This document shows positions 44,351 to 52,901 of a stretch of 64,000 nt of DNA, piece after piece. Numbering within the stretch: the first letter of the stretch is position 1; each line of letters opens with the position of its first letter. The translations under genes and the position numbers were made by a program. A model generated the notes under the pieces. The model was not told the origin of the DNA, did no database searches, and saw only the letters and a list, made by a program, of their open reading frames with translations. The stretch comes from CAYFZO01 sp965223735 (GTDB lineage: Bacteria > Pseudomonadota > Gammaproteobacteria > Poriferisulfidales > Oxydemutatoraceae): positions 248,001 to 312,000 of the forward strand of contig OZ245010.1 of the NCBI GenBank assembly GCA_965223735.1. The letters run 5' to 3'.

Positions 44351-44608
44351 TCAGTTTTTAGCGAGTTTATTCAGAAGGTTTTCATACTTATATATGAATT
44401 CTGGATCTCTTTCGCCTTTTTGATAAAAGACGAATGAGGGATATCCGTCGGCGGGCATAAGTCTCAGTTCAGATCTGATGCGTTTTATTGTCCCTCTATC
44501 TATGTCATCACCGTCATTTCTTACGTTTATTTGTGTTTTTCTATGATCTCTTTTTATATTCCAAGCGTTACCGTAGGCTTCCAAATGAGTTACCTCTTTA
44601 GTGTTCAC
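44351..44608 (-). CDS. Small hypothetical protein, AT-rich
   Basis: 85 codons, not recognised. The product is hydrophilic, with NDGDDIDRGTIKRIRSEL and PSFVFYQKGERDPEFIYKYE as its clearest blocks; no membrane segment or signal. Codon use is strongly AT-biased compared with msrQ and glyA on either side. It lies 42 bp downstream of another small gene on the same strand. It could be an accessory or phage-type gene. Confidence 0.5.
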   Translation of the reverse strand: MNTKEVTHLEAYGNAWNIKRDHRKTQINVRNDGDDIDRGTIKRIRSELRLMPADGYPSFVFYQKGERDPEFIYKYENLLNKLAKN

Positions 44609-44650
44609 TTGACTTGTCCAACTCCAGGAAGTTCGCTTTGGTAGTGTGGT

Positions 44651-44917
44651 TTAGGTTCTTCGGGGGAAGGCAGAGGACTTTTTCTCGTGCCCGTGAGTTT
44701 TTTTCTCGGCTGTGTTTAGTGATTCATTGTTTTTCTTCCTTTTTTTAAGCGTTGAGCAAATATCATCCCGGATTTCAGGCTCAAGAAGGTCATTTTCCTT
44801 AATATTGACTCCGATCTCATAGCACGCTTTGATAACTTCTTGAGTGTCAATCTGCAACAGCTCGGCTATCTGCCAAGGCCTTCTGTTGGATCTGTTTTTT
44901 TGCATCTGTGTTTGCAT
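44651..44917 (-). CDS. Small protein with IF2-N-like helical domain
   Basis: 88 codons. Residues about 14-55 (RRPWQIAELLQIDTQEVIKA, then CYEIGVNIKENDLLEPEIRD) resemble the small helical N-terminal domain of initiation factor IF2, in which two short helices are followed by an extended xxGxxxK loop. The tail is Lys-rich (KKRKKNNESLNTAEKKTHG). AT-rich, like its neighbour. Function unknown; the domain match is by eye. Confidence 0.45.
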   Translation of the reverse strand: MQTQMQKNRSNRRPWQIAELLQIDTQEVIKACYEIGVNIKENDLLEPEIRDDICSTLKKRKKNNESLNTAEKKTHGHEKKSSAFPRRT

Positions 44918-45100
44918 AGAGTTGATTTATTAAAACAAATAAGCTTCTCTGAATACAGTAATACCAAAGTCAGGTTCTCTCTTAATTGTAAAAAACCTTC
45001 ATGTTAAAGAGATTTTAGCGGAATTTAATATTGCCTCTTTCCCATAAGATAATGCTACAATATACAATTGTCATTTGGTAAAAACAACAAAAGATGAAAG

Positions 45101-46351
45101 ATGTTTTCCGACGACATGACAATCGCAGGTTTTGATCCAGACCTGGCCGAAGCCATTGAGGCTGAAAGAAAGCGCCAGGAAGAACATATCGAGCTGATCG
45201 CTTCCGAAAACTACGCAAGCCCGCGGGTGCTCGAAGCCCAGGGATCGATGTTGACCAACAAATACGCCGAAGGTTATCCGGCGAAGCGTTATTACGGCGG
45301 CTGCGAGAATGTGGACGTCGCGGAACAGTTGGCGATCGACCGCCTCAGACAGTTGTACGGTGCCGACTACGCCAACGTGCAGCCTCACTCCGGGTCGCAG
45401 GCGAACGCCGCGGTGTACCTTGCGCTGTGCTCGCCCGGCGACACGATCATGGGCATGAGCCTCGCGCACGGCGGGCATTTGACGCACGGCGCGACGGTCA
45501 ACTTCTCCGGGAAGATCTTCAATGCGGTGCAGTACGGCATCGACGACGACGGCCTGATTGATTATGACGAGATGGAAGCGCAGGCGGTTGAGCACGAGCC
45601 GAAGATGCTGATCGGCGGCTTTTCCGCCTACTCACAGATCGTCGATTGGGAACGGATGCGCGAAATTGCCGACAAGGTCGGCGCCTACCTGGTGGTGGAC
45701 ATGGCGCACGTGTCGGGGCTGGTCGCGACCGGCGAATACCCAAATCCAGTGCCGTTCGCCGACGCGGTCACTTCGACGACGCATAAGAGCCTGCGCGGCC
45801 CGCGCGGCGGCTTCATCGTCGCCAGGGCAAACGACGAGATTACCAAAAAGTTCAATTCAATGGTGTTTCCCGGCACTCAGGGCGGGCCGCTGATGCACGT
45901 GATCGCAGCTAAGGCGGTGGCGTTTTACGAGGCATTGCAGCCCGAGTTCAGGGACTACATCCGCCAAGTGAAGAGCAACGCCAAGGTGATGGCGGAGACT
46001 TTGATCAAACGCGGTTACGAAGTGGTGTCGGGCGGCACCGAGAATCACTTGATGCTGGTCAGCCTGATCTCAAAGGGCATGACCGGCAAGGATGCTGACG
46101 CCGCGCTCGGCAGGGCGAACATCACGGTGAATAAGAACAGCGTTCCGAATGACCCGGAGTCGCCGTTCGTGACCAGCGGCCTGCGCTTCGGAACCCCGGC
46201 AATCACCACGCGCGGATTCGGCAACGGTGAGACCGAGTACCTGACCCACCTGATCTGCGACGTGCTCGATAACATGGACGACGAGCAAAATATCGGGCAG
46301 GTTGCCGGAAAAGTGAAGGAATTGTGCCGGAAGTTCCCCGTGTATCAGTAA
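45101..46351 (+). CDS. glyA: Serine hydroxymethyltransferase
   Basis: 416 residues. PLP enzyme interconverting serine and glycine and charging tetrahydrofolate. The PLP lysine lies in TSTTHKSLRGPRGG; ELIASENYASPRVLEAQGS and NKYAEGYPAKRYYGG are typical. Upstream (44918-45100) is AT-rich; TTGCCT at 45031 and TACAAT at 45056 form a weak promoter with 19-bp spacing. It heads a string of same-strand genes through pgpA and gltX. Confidence 0.98.
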   Translation: MFSDDMTIAGFDPDLAEAIEAERKRQEEHIELIASENYASPRVLEAQGSMLTNKYAEGYPAKRYYGGCENVDVAEQLAIDRLRQLYGADYANVQPHSGSQANAAVYLALCSPGDTIMGMSLAHGGHLTHGATVNFSGKIFNAVQYGIDDDGLIDYDEMEAQAVEHEPKMLIGGFSAYSQIVDWERMREIADKVGAYLVVDMAHVSGLVATGEYPNPVPFADAVTSTTHKSLRGPRGGFIVARANDEITKKFNSMVFPGTQGGPLMHVIAAKAVAFYEALQPEFRDYIRQVKSNAKVMAETLIKRGYEVVSGGTENHLMLVSLISKGMTGKDADAALGRANITVNKNSVPNDPESPFVTSGLRFGTPAITTRGFGNGETEYLTHLICDVLDNMDDEQNIGQVAGKVKELCRKFPVYQ

Positions 46352-46378
46352 GCCGGGAAGGTGCAAGGGAGGCTTCCG

Positions 46379-46927
46379 ATGCAGTGCCCAGGTTGTGGTT
46401 CCCTGAAGAGTTCAGTTCTGGACTCGCGCTATAAGCCACACATCAAGCAGAAGCGTCGCCGTCGCAAATGTAGGCAATGCGATAGGGAGTTTACGACCTT
46501 CGAGAAGGTGTCGAACACCCCGGGGCAATTGCCAAGGGTAATCAAGCGCGACGGGCGGCGTGAACCTTTTAATCGGGGCAAGCTCAGCAGAGGCGTGTTG
46601 CTGGCGGTCGCCAAACGTCCGATCAGTACCGAAAGAGTGGACGATCTGGTCGATCAGGTTGCCGAGCGTCTGGCGAGTACCGGCAACAAGGAAGTGGAAG
46701 CCGAGAGCGTCGGTGAAGTCGTGATGCAGGAACTCGGGCGGCTCGACCGCGTTGCCTATATTCGCTTTGCCTCGGTGTACCGAAACTTCAAGGACGCGGG
46801 CGCATTCAGGGAGGAGGCTGAAACCGTAGAAAGATCGGCGCGCTCCCGCGTGTTCGATACGCAAAGGGATTTTGCTTTTGTCGAGGGCGGCCGGGTAAAC
46901 GGTTCCGGCCAAGACGATGAGTCGTGA
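46379..46927 (+). CDS. nrdR: Transcriptional repressor NrdR
   Basis: 182 residues from ATG 46379 (MQCPGCGS). ATP/dATP-sensing repressor of ribonucleotide reductase genes. N-terminal zinc ribbon MQCPGCG...CRQCDREFTT, then the ATP-cone domain (PRVIKRDGRREPFNRGKL). The C-terminus is about 30 residues longer than usual. It overlaps ribD by 11 bp. Confidence 0.96.
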   Translation: MQCPGCGSLKSSVLDSRYKPHIKQKRRRRKCRQCDREFTTFEKVSNTPGQLPRVIKRDGRREPFNRGKLSRGVLLAVAKRPISTERVDDLVDQVAERLASTGNKEVEAESVGEVVMQELGRLDRVAYIRFASVYRNFKDAGAFREEAETVERSARSRVFDTQRDFAFVEGGRVNGSGQDDES

Positions 46928-48029
46928 AACGTCGGCGCGCGCAGATTCCCGGTACATGGCGCGAGCGCTGCAACTCGCCCGGCGCGGCTTCTACACGACA
47001 GCGCCCAATCCCCGCGTCGGCTGCGTCATCGCCAGCGAAGGGCGCATTGTTGGCGAAGGCTGGCATCTGAGAGCGGGCGGCGCACACGCCGAGGCTGTCG
47101 CGCTTGAACGCGCTGGCGGCGGCGCGCGGGACGCGACCGCCTACCTGACACTGGAACCCTGCAATCATCACGGGCGCACGCCGCCGTGCAGCGACGCGTT
47201 GATCGCTGCCGGCATTGCGCGTGCGGTGATCGCAGTGCGCGATCCCAACCCGCAGGTGACGGGCGGCGGCATCGCGGCGCTCGAGTCGGCCGGCGTCAAA
47301 ACGAGCGTCGGGGTATGTGAGGCTCAGGCGCGCGAGTTGAACGCCGGTTTTTTCTCGCGTATGCAGCGCCACCGCCCATGGGTGCGGATCAAGTGGGGGA
47401 TGAGTCTCGACGGGCGCGTGGCGCCGGTGTCGGGAAACAGCTGCTGGATTACCGGCGACGATGCGCGCCACGATGTGCAATTGCAGCGCGCGCGCTGCGG
47501 CGCTCTATTGACCGGCGCCGGCACGGTGCTCGCCGATGATCCGCGTTTGAATGTTCGCCTGAGCGGCGGGGAACTGGGTATTGAGGAGGCGCCGCGTCAG
47601 CCTCTGCGCGTCGTCGTTGACGGGAGACTGCGGACTTCGCTCGACGCGCGGATCTATCGCCCGCCCGGGCGCGCGTTGCTTGCGACCTGCCGTGACGCCG
47701 CGGCGTTTGAGGGCGCCGGGGTCGAGGTCTGGCGCTTTTCGGAAGAAGACGGCCGCGTTCCATTGGTGCAGTTGCTCAGGCGTCTCGCCGAGCGGGAGAT
47801 CAACGAAGTGCAGATCGAAGCCGGGCCCGGTCTGTCCGGTGCGTTGATTGAGCGGGGGCTGTATGATGAGATTTTGTTGTATGTCGCGCCTTGTCTGCTC
47901 GGCGGCGGCCTGCCGCCGGCCGGGCTCGACGGCATCACCGAGGTAGAGCAACGCGAGGCGCTCGAATGGCATGACCTGCGCAGAGTCGGGGGCGACCTCA
48001 GAATACTCATGCGACGGGGGGAACAATAA
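46917..48029 (+). CDS. ribD: Bifunctional riboflavin biosynthesis deaminase/reductase
   Basis: 370 residues. The N-terminal deaminase shows the zinc motif HAEAVAL and PCNHHGRTPPC; the C-terminal reductase starts near residue 150 (RPWVRIKWGMSLDGRVA) with the NADPH region after it. Converts the pyrimidine intermediate to 5-amino-6-ribitylaminouracil phosphate. Its stop overlaps the following gene start by 1 bp. Confidence 0.96.
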   Translation: MSRETSARADSRYMARALQLARRGFYTTAPNPRVGCVIASEGRIVGEGWHLRAGGAHAEAVALERAGGGARDATAYLTLEPCNHHGRTPPCSDALIAAGIARAVIAVRDPNPQVTGGGIAALESAGVKTSVGVCEAQARELNAGFFSRMQRHRPWVRIKWGMSLDGRVAPVSGNSCWITGDDARHDVQLQRARCGALLTGAGTVLADDPRLNVRLSGGELGIEEAPRQPLRVVVDGRLRTSLDARIYRPPGRALLATCRDAAAFEGAGVEVWRFSEEDGRVPLVQLLRRLAEREINEVQIEAGPGLSGALIERGLYDEILLYVAPCLLGGGLPPAGLDGITEVEQREALEWHDLRRVGGDLRILMRRGEQ

Positions 48030-48598
48030 TGTCAACTATCGTTATAGCCAGAAAAGGCGGTTGCGCGTGCATCGCGGCGGATACGCTGACGAGTTTCGGC
48101 GAGTTGCGACAGCATTCGGCTTATGAAAACAACGGCGACAAGATATTCTTCGACGGCGAGAATTACATCGGCATCGTCGGCAGCGCCGCGCACGAATTGG
48201 TGATGAAAAGCATTCTGTCCGATCTCGAATATGACTTCAGTTCACGTGAAAATATTTTCGAGTCCCTGCGCAGGATGCACCCGCTTCTGAAAGACGAGTA
48301 TTTTCTCAATCCCAAGGAGGAAAGCGACGATCCCTACGAATCGAGCCGTATGGATGCATTGATCATGAACGGCAAGGGTATCTTTGCGGTGTTCTCGCTG
48401 CGCGAGGTGTTCGAGTATTCAAAGTTCTGGGCGATCGGCTCGGGCGGCGATTTCGCGCTGGGCGCGATGTTTGCGCTGTACGGGCGGGACGATCTCGCCG
48501 CCGCCGCCGTCGCGCGTGTCGGCGTCGAGGCGGGGATTGAATTCAACAATGCGTGCGCGCCGCCTGTGACCTCTTATACCGTGAAGCTGGAAGCCTGA
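48029..48598 (+). CDS. Proteasome-like Ntn hydrolase (HslV/BPH-type)
   Basis: 189 residues. The start MSTIVIARKGGCACIAADTL resembles HslV and the bacterial proteasome homologue BPH, where the residue after Met becomes the N-terminal nucleophile; here it would be Ser instead of Thr. DKIFFDGENYIGIVGSAAHE suits the second and third strands and ARVGVEAGIEFNNACAPP the C-terminal part. No hslU gene adjoins. Placement between ribD and ribE with 1- and 9-bp spacing shows co-transcription but not function. Assignment to BPH is by memory of the family. Confidence 0.65.
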   Translation: MSTIVIARKGGCACIAADTLTSFGELRQHSAYENNGDKIFFDGENYIGIVGSAAHELVMKSILSDLEYDFSSRENIFESLRRMHPLLKDEYFLNPKEESDDPYESSRMDALIMNGKGIFAVFSLREVFEYSKFWAIGSGGDFALGAMFALYGRDDLAAAAVARVGVEAGIEFNNACAPPVTSYTVKLEA

Positions 48599-48607
48599 GG
48601 CGGCGCC

Positions 48608-49204
48608 GTGTTTGCGGGCATCGTCGAGGCACTCGGGCGGATCGCGCGTGTTGAGCGACGCGGCGCTGATCTGCGCGTCTCGGTTGAGGTTGACGGCGGG
48701 TTCGCCGGGCAGCTTCGGCGTGGAGACAGCGTGATGGTCAGCGGCGTATGCCTGACCGCGATCGAACTCGACGGCGTTTCGTTTACGGTTTTTGTTTCAG
48801 CGGAGACCTTGGCGTGCACGACGCTCGGCAACTGGAACGAGGGCGAGATGGTCAACCTCGAACGCGCTTTGCGCGTGGGCGGGCGTATCGACGGTCACTT
48901 CGTCAGCGGTCATGTAGATGCCGTCGGGCGTATCGGCGCACGAACCACCGACGCGCTCAGCGAGCGCTTTGAAATTGAAGCGTCGCCGTCTCTTGCGGTA
49001 CTGGTCGTGGTCAAGGGCTCGATCTGCGTGGATGGCGTGAGCCTGACCGTCAACGACGTGTCCGATACCAAATTCAGCGTGAATATTATCCCCTATACAC
49101 TTGAAAACACGACTTTTTCTCTGCGCCAACCCGGGGACGCCGTGAATCTGGAAGCCGACTTGATCGCCCGCTATATCGCGCGTCATTTCGGGTTCCTCGG
49201 CTGA
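48608..49204 (+). CDS. ribE: Riboflavin synthase
   Basis: 198 residues from GTG 48608. Dismutates two molecules of dimethylribityllumazine to riboflavin. Two similar lumazine-binding halves: MFAGIVEALGRI...GVCLTAIEL and SGHVDAVGRI...SICVDGVSLTVNDV. Length normal for the alpha subunit. Confidence 0.97.
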   Translation: MFAGIVEALGRIARVERRGADLRVSVEVDGGFAGQLRRGDSVMVSGVCLTAIELDGVSFTVFVSAETLACTTLGNWNEGEMVNLERALRVGGRIDGHFVSGHVDAVGRIGARTTDALSERFEIEASPSLAVLVVVKGSICVDGVSLTVNDVSDTKFSVNIIPYTLENTTFSLRQPGDAVNLEADLIARYIARHFGFLG

Positions 49205-49215
49205 GGGGTGCCACC

Positions 49216-50307
49216 GTGCCGACTTCCAGCGTACAGGAGATCATCGCGGACGTCCGCGCCGGGCGCACCGTCATCATCGTTGACGATCAGCACCGTGAGA
49301 ACGAAGGTGACCTGATCGTCGTCGCCGAGAAGACGACGCCGGAGGCGATCAATTTCATGAGCAAGTACGGGCGCGGGTTGATCTGCCTGACGCTGACGCA
49401 CGAGCGGTGCAGGCAGCTGAATCTGCCGCTGATGGTCAGCGACACCGATAATCGTCTCGCGACGAACTTCACGCTCTCGATCGATGCGCGCGAAGGCGTC
49501 ACGACCGGCATTTCAGCGCAGGACCGCGCGCAGACAATCCGTACGGCGGTGGTCGCCGACGCGCGTCCGTCGATGATCACCCGCCCCGGGCATATCTTTC
49601 CGCTGATGGCGCAGCCCGGGGGGGTGCTGACACGCGCCGGGCACACCGAGGCCGGCTGCGACTTGGCGCGGTTGGCCGGGCTGGAACCCGCCGCCGTCAT
49701 CGTCGAGATCCTGAAGGACGACGGCAGTATGGCGCGGCGCGACGACATCGAGGCGTTCGCTGCTGAACACGCGCTGAAGATCGGCACGATCGAGGACCTG
49801 ATCGCTTATCGTATCGAGCGGGAGCGAACGGTTCGCTTTGTCAGGGGCGAGAAGATGAAGACCGGATACGGCGAATTCACGATGCATATCTACGAGGACG
49901 TTGTGAACCGCACGTCGCATCTCGCGCTGACTTGCGGCGACATTCGTCGCGATGAGCCGGTGCTAGTGCGCGTGCACGTCGAGAACACGCTGCACGATAC
50001 GATCGGGATTACCGGCGGATCCTGGCCTTTGTCCGACGCCCTGAGGAAGATCACCGCCGAGGGCAGGGGGGTGGCGGTGGTGCTGAGATTGCCGGAAAAA
50101 TATGCGGGCCTGCAGGAGCAGGTCGGCGAAATGTTGCAGGCCGACAGCGCGCGTGTGCGGAAGCCGATGGATCGCTGGACGCTGGGCGTCGGAGGCCAGA
50201 TCCTGAACGATCTCGGCGTCGGGCGCATGCGCCTGATGAGTTCGCCGCAGCGTTTTCACGGCCTCGGCGGTTTCGGGCTGTCGATTGAGGAGTACGTCAA
50301 TGAGTGA
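49216..50307 (+). CDS. ribBA: 3,4-dihydroxy-2-butanone-4-phosphate synthase with GTP cyclohydrolase II-like domain
   Basis: 363 residues from GTG 49216. The N-terminal RibB half is complete: DDQHRENEGDLIVVAE, FMSKYGRGLICL, RPGHIFPL and HTEAGCDLARLAG. The C-terminal half follows the RibA fold (GYGEFTMHIYED, LGVGGQILNDLGV) but lacks the zinc cysteines: the site reads VRVHVENTLHDTIG instead of the Cys-rich CLTGD...RCDCG. So only DHBP synthesis is expected, and a separate ribA must exist elsewhere. Confidence 0.95.
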   Translation: MPTSSVQEIIADVRAGRTVIIVDDQHRENEGDLIVVAEKTTPEAINFMSKYGRGLICLTLTHERCRQLNLPLMVSDTDNRLATNFTLSIDAREGVTTGISAQDRAQTIRTAVVADARPSMITRPGHIFPLMAQPGGVLTRAGHTEAGCDLARLAGLEPAAVIVEILKDDGSMARRDDIEAFAAEHALKIGTIEDLIAYRIERERTVRFVRGEKMKTGYGEFTMHIYEDVVNRTSHLALTCGDIRRDEPVLVRVHVENTLHDTIGITGGSWPLSDALRKITAEGRGVAVVLRLPEKYAGLQEQVGEMLQADSARVRKPMDRWTLGVGGQILNDLGVGRMRLMSSPQRFHGLGGFGLSIEEYVNE

Positions 50308-50797
50308 AGCGGGAGATACCGTGAATGACCTGCCGAAAATCGTCGAGGGCGATCTCGACGGGCGCGGTCTGCGCGTGCGCATTGTCGCGTCCAAGTACAA
50401 CCGCGCAATCGTTGACGCTTTGCTCGAAGGCGCGCTGAAAGCGTTGCGTGCGCACGGTGTTCACGGCAAGGACATCATGGTTGTGCGCGTGCCCGGCGCA
50501 TTTGAAATCCCGTTGGCGCTGGAACAGGTTGGCGGCGAGTGCGACGCGCAGATCGCACTCGGTTGCGTGATCCGCGGGGAGACTGCGCACTTCGACCAGG
50601 TGGTCGGACAGTGCAGCCACGGTCTGCTCGATGCGATGGCGTCGCTCGGGATCCCGGTCGCGTTCGGCGTGCTGATGGTCGAGAATATTGAGCAGGCGCG
50701 TGCACGCGCGGGTGGCGTTTCCAACCGCGGTGAGGAGGCGGCGCTCGCGGCCATTGAAACCGCCAGTCTGCTGAAGAAGATCAAGGCCGGTGAGTAG
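50300..50797 (+). CDS. ribH: 6,7-dimethyl-8-ribityllumazine synthase
   Basis: 165 residues from ATG 50300, overlapping the ribBA stop by 8 bp. Condenses the RibD and RibB products. Conserved features: ASKYNRAIVDALLEGAL, VRVPGAFEIPLAL, GCVIRGETAHFDQV and VAFGVLMVENIEQA. Overlaps nusB by 8 bp. Confidence 0.97.
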   Translation: MSEAGDTVNDLPKIVEGDLDGRGLRVRIVASKYNRAIVDALLEGALKALRAHGVHGKDIMVVRVPGAFEIPLALEQVGGECDAQIALGCVIRGETAHFDQVVGQCSHGLLDAMASLGIPVAFGVLMVENIEQARARAGGVSNRGEEAALAAIETASLLKKIKAGE

Positions 50798-51236
50798 TTT
50801 CGAAGGCAGGTCCGGGGATGACCCCGGGCGGCGGCGCGCGAACTTGAGCGCGCGGGGATGGGCGCGCCGTCTCGCAATGCAGGCGGTGTATCAGCAGAAA
50901 GTTGCGGGCCTGGAACTCGATGAAGTCGTTGTTGAGTTTCAGCAGGATGAGTCTTTCGTCAAAGCCGACGCCAACTATTTCATGCGGTTGATGCACGGCG
51001 GAGCGGAGCATATAGCGGAGATCGCCGAGCAAATCGGGGAGATCACGGGGTATGATTTTGAGTTGGTGGATCCGGTTGAACGCGCCATCTTACTCAATGC
51101 CGCTTATGAGATTCTGTTCGTGTCCGAAGTGGATAAAGCCGTCGCCATCACTGAAGCTGTGCGTCTTGCAAAACAATTCGGCGCCGGCGGGGGCTATCGC
51201 CTGGTCAACGGCGTGCTCGATAAACTCAACGCCTGA
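50790..51236 (+). CDS. nusB: Transcription antitermination factor NusB
   Basis: 148 residues from GTG 50790. With NusE binds boxA RNA for rRNA antitermination. All-helical protein; ARRLAMQAVYQQKV at the start and NAAYEILFVSEVDKAVAITE with AVRLAKQFGAGGGYRLVNGV at the end are typical. Confidence 0.95.
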   Translation: MSSFEGRSGDDPGRRRANLSARGWARRLAMQAVYQQKVAGLELDEVVVEFQQDESFVKADANYFMRLMHGGAEHIAEIAEQIGEITGYDFELVDPVERAILLNAAYEILFVSEVDKAVAITEAVRLAKQFGAGGGYRLVNGVLDKLNA

Positions 51237-51337
51237 GTTTCGTCTGCCCGGCCCTTCGTGACGTTTCTGCAACTGTAAGACATCGACTTGTCTGAACTCG
51301 GCCGGACCCCGATATGAACCGCGTATAGACCCCGGTT

Positions 51338-52336
51338 ATGGATGAGCAAAGCCTGATCGAACGTTATTTTGTGCGTCCCGCCGATGCCGATGTCGTTGTC
51401 GGCATCGGTGACGACGCGGCGGTGCTTGCCTGCGACGCGCGCGCGGAAGTCTCCGGCGGACAATACTTGGTGGTGACGGCGGATACCCTGGTTGAAGGGC
51501 GGCATTTCAGCGTCGGCGCCGACGCCAATGAGGTCGGACATAAAGCGCTTGCGGCCAGCCTCAGCGACACGGCTGCAATGGGGGCGACGCCGCGCTGGGC
51601 GACGTTGTGTCTGTGTCTGCCCGGCGCGGACGAGGCCGGGACTGAACGCTGGATCGCGAGGTTTGCGCGCGGGTTTTTTGCGTTGGCGCGGCGTTGGGAG
51701 GTTGCGCTGGTCGGCGGCGACCTGGTGCGCGGGTCGAGCCGCACGGTCAGCGTGCAACTGGTCGGAGTCGTTGATGCGTCGCGGGTCCTGTTGCGCTCGG
51801 GCGCGTGTCCCGGCGACGGTGTTTATGTGACCGGTGCCGTCGGCGACGCCGGCGTCGCGTGGCGCCGGAGTGACGCGTTGCCGGTGATGCCCGCCGGCGT
51901 CGCTGATGGCTGTCGCGCGAGATTGCATCGCCCCGAGCCGAGGGTGGAGGAGGGGAAGGCACTTTCCTGTTTTGCTTCTGCAGCGATTGACGTGTCTGAC
52001 GGCCTGCTGCTCGACCTGTCGCGTCTGGCGCGCGCAAGCGGTGTCGCCGTGCGACTCGAAGTTGAGCAGGTGCCGCTCGGCGAAGCTTGCCGATTGATCT
52101 GCCGCAAGCTCGAGGACTGGTCGCTGCCGCTGACCGGCGGCGACGATCACGAACTGCTGTTCACGATGAAGGATGACCGGCGGGTGGCGCTGGAAAGGGC
52201 GCTCGGCGGTCAATCCGCCACGGTGACCCGGATCGGGCGGGTGATCGATGAAGGCGGGGAGTGTTTGCAATGCACCTTTGAGGGGCGGCATTGGCCGCTG
52301 CCGGACCCATTGGGATTCGATCATTTTGCTTGTTGA
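51338..52336 (+). CDS. thiL: Thiamine-monophosphate kinase
   Basis: 332 residues. Makes thiamine diphosphate from the monophosphate. Seen: VVGIGDDAAVL, VVTADTLVEGRHF, GHKALAASLSDTAAMGATPRW, VGGDLVRG and SAAIDVSDGLLLDL. It follows nusB by 101 bp, the usual order. Confidence 0.96.
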   Translation: MDEQSLIERYFVRPADADVVVGIGDDAAVLACDARAEVSGGQYLVVTADTLVEGRHFSVGADANEVGHKALAASLSDTAAMGATPRWATLCLCLPGADEAGTERWIARFARGFFALARRWEVALVGGDLVRGSSRTVSVQLVGVVDASRVLLRSGACPGDGVYVTGAVGDAGVAWRRSDALPVMPAGVADGCRARLHRPEPRVEEGKALSCFASAAIDVSDGLLLDLSRLARASGVAVRLEVEQVPLGEACRLICRKLEDWSLPLTGGDDHELLFTMKDDRRVALERALGGQSATVTRIGRVIDEGGECLQCTFEGRHWPLPDPLGFDHFAC

Positions 52337-52344
52337 AATAACTT

Positions 52345-52401
52345 CTGTTATCTTCTTCTATTTTCTGTTATAATTCAATATAATCTGTTATTTCCTGTTA
52401 T
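52345..52401. promoter_or_regulatory. Four phased CTGTTAT repeats with TATAAT boxes upstream of pgpA
   Basis: CTGTTAT begins at 52345, 52365, 52385 and 52395, spacing 20, 20 and 10 bp, so all sites lie on one helix face. Two perfect TATAAT sequences (52369-52374 and 52379-52384) sit among them, and TGTTAT at 52346 is 17 bp from the first. The AT-rich patch lies between GC-rich thiL and pgpA, suggesting a regulated promoter for pgpA-gltX. Confidence 0.5.
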
Positions 52402-52418
52402 TTTATAATCGTTGACCG

Positions 52419-52895
52419 ATGCCTCCCTCCCTCCGATTGCTGCTCTCCGACCCGGCGCATTGCATCGCCCTCGGTTTCGGCGCGGGCCTGGTGCCGGTGT
52501 TGCCCGGCACCGCCGGTTCGCTGGTCGGCCTGCTGCTGTTCTTTGCCGTCCGCGATTGGCCATGGCCAGCGTATCTCTGGTTTGTCGCCGCCTGGGTCGT
52601 TGTGGGTGCGCTCGCGGCACATCGTTCAGCGCGGCTGCTGGGCGACAAGGACCCGTCGTGCATCGTCGTCGATGAGATCGCCGGGATGCTGCTGGCGCTG
52701 TTCCTGCTGCCGGCCGGGTGGGCGTGGCCGCTGGTCGCGTTCACCTTGTTCCGGGCGGCGGATATTTTCAAGCCGTGGCCAGTCAGTTTCGCGGATCGGC
52801 GCGTGCCGGGTGGTTTCGGTATCATGCTCGACGATCTGCTCGCCGGCGCGTACGCGCTTGCCGGCGTACAACTGCTGAACCGCCTGAGCGCCTGA
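52419..52895 (+). CDS. pgpA: Phosphatidylglycerophosphatase A
   Basis: 158 residues. Dephosphorylates phosphatidylglycerol phosphate, the product of PgsA (pgsA is at 33.8 kb). GFGAGLVPVLPGTAGSLVGL, CIVVDEIAGMLLAL and DIFKPWPVSFADRRVPGGFG with IMLDDLLAG are the family blocks. Four membrane segments. Ends 6 bp before gltX. Confidence 0.96.
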   Translation: MPPSLRLLLSDPAHCIALGFGAGLVPVLPGTAGSLVGLLLFFAVRDWPWPAYLWFVAAWVVVGALAAHRSARLLGDKDPSCIVVDEIAGMLLALFLLPAGWAWPLVAFTLFRAADIFKPWPVSFADRRVPGGFGIMLDDLLAGAYALAGVQLLNRLSA

Positions 52896-52901
52896 TCCGC
52901 G

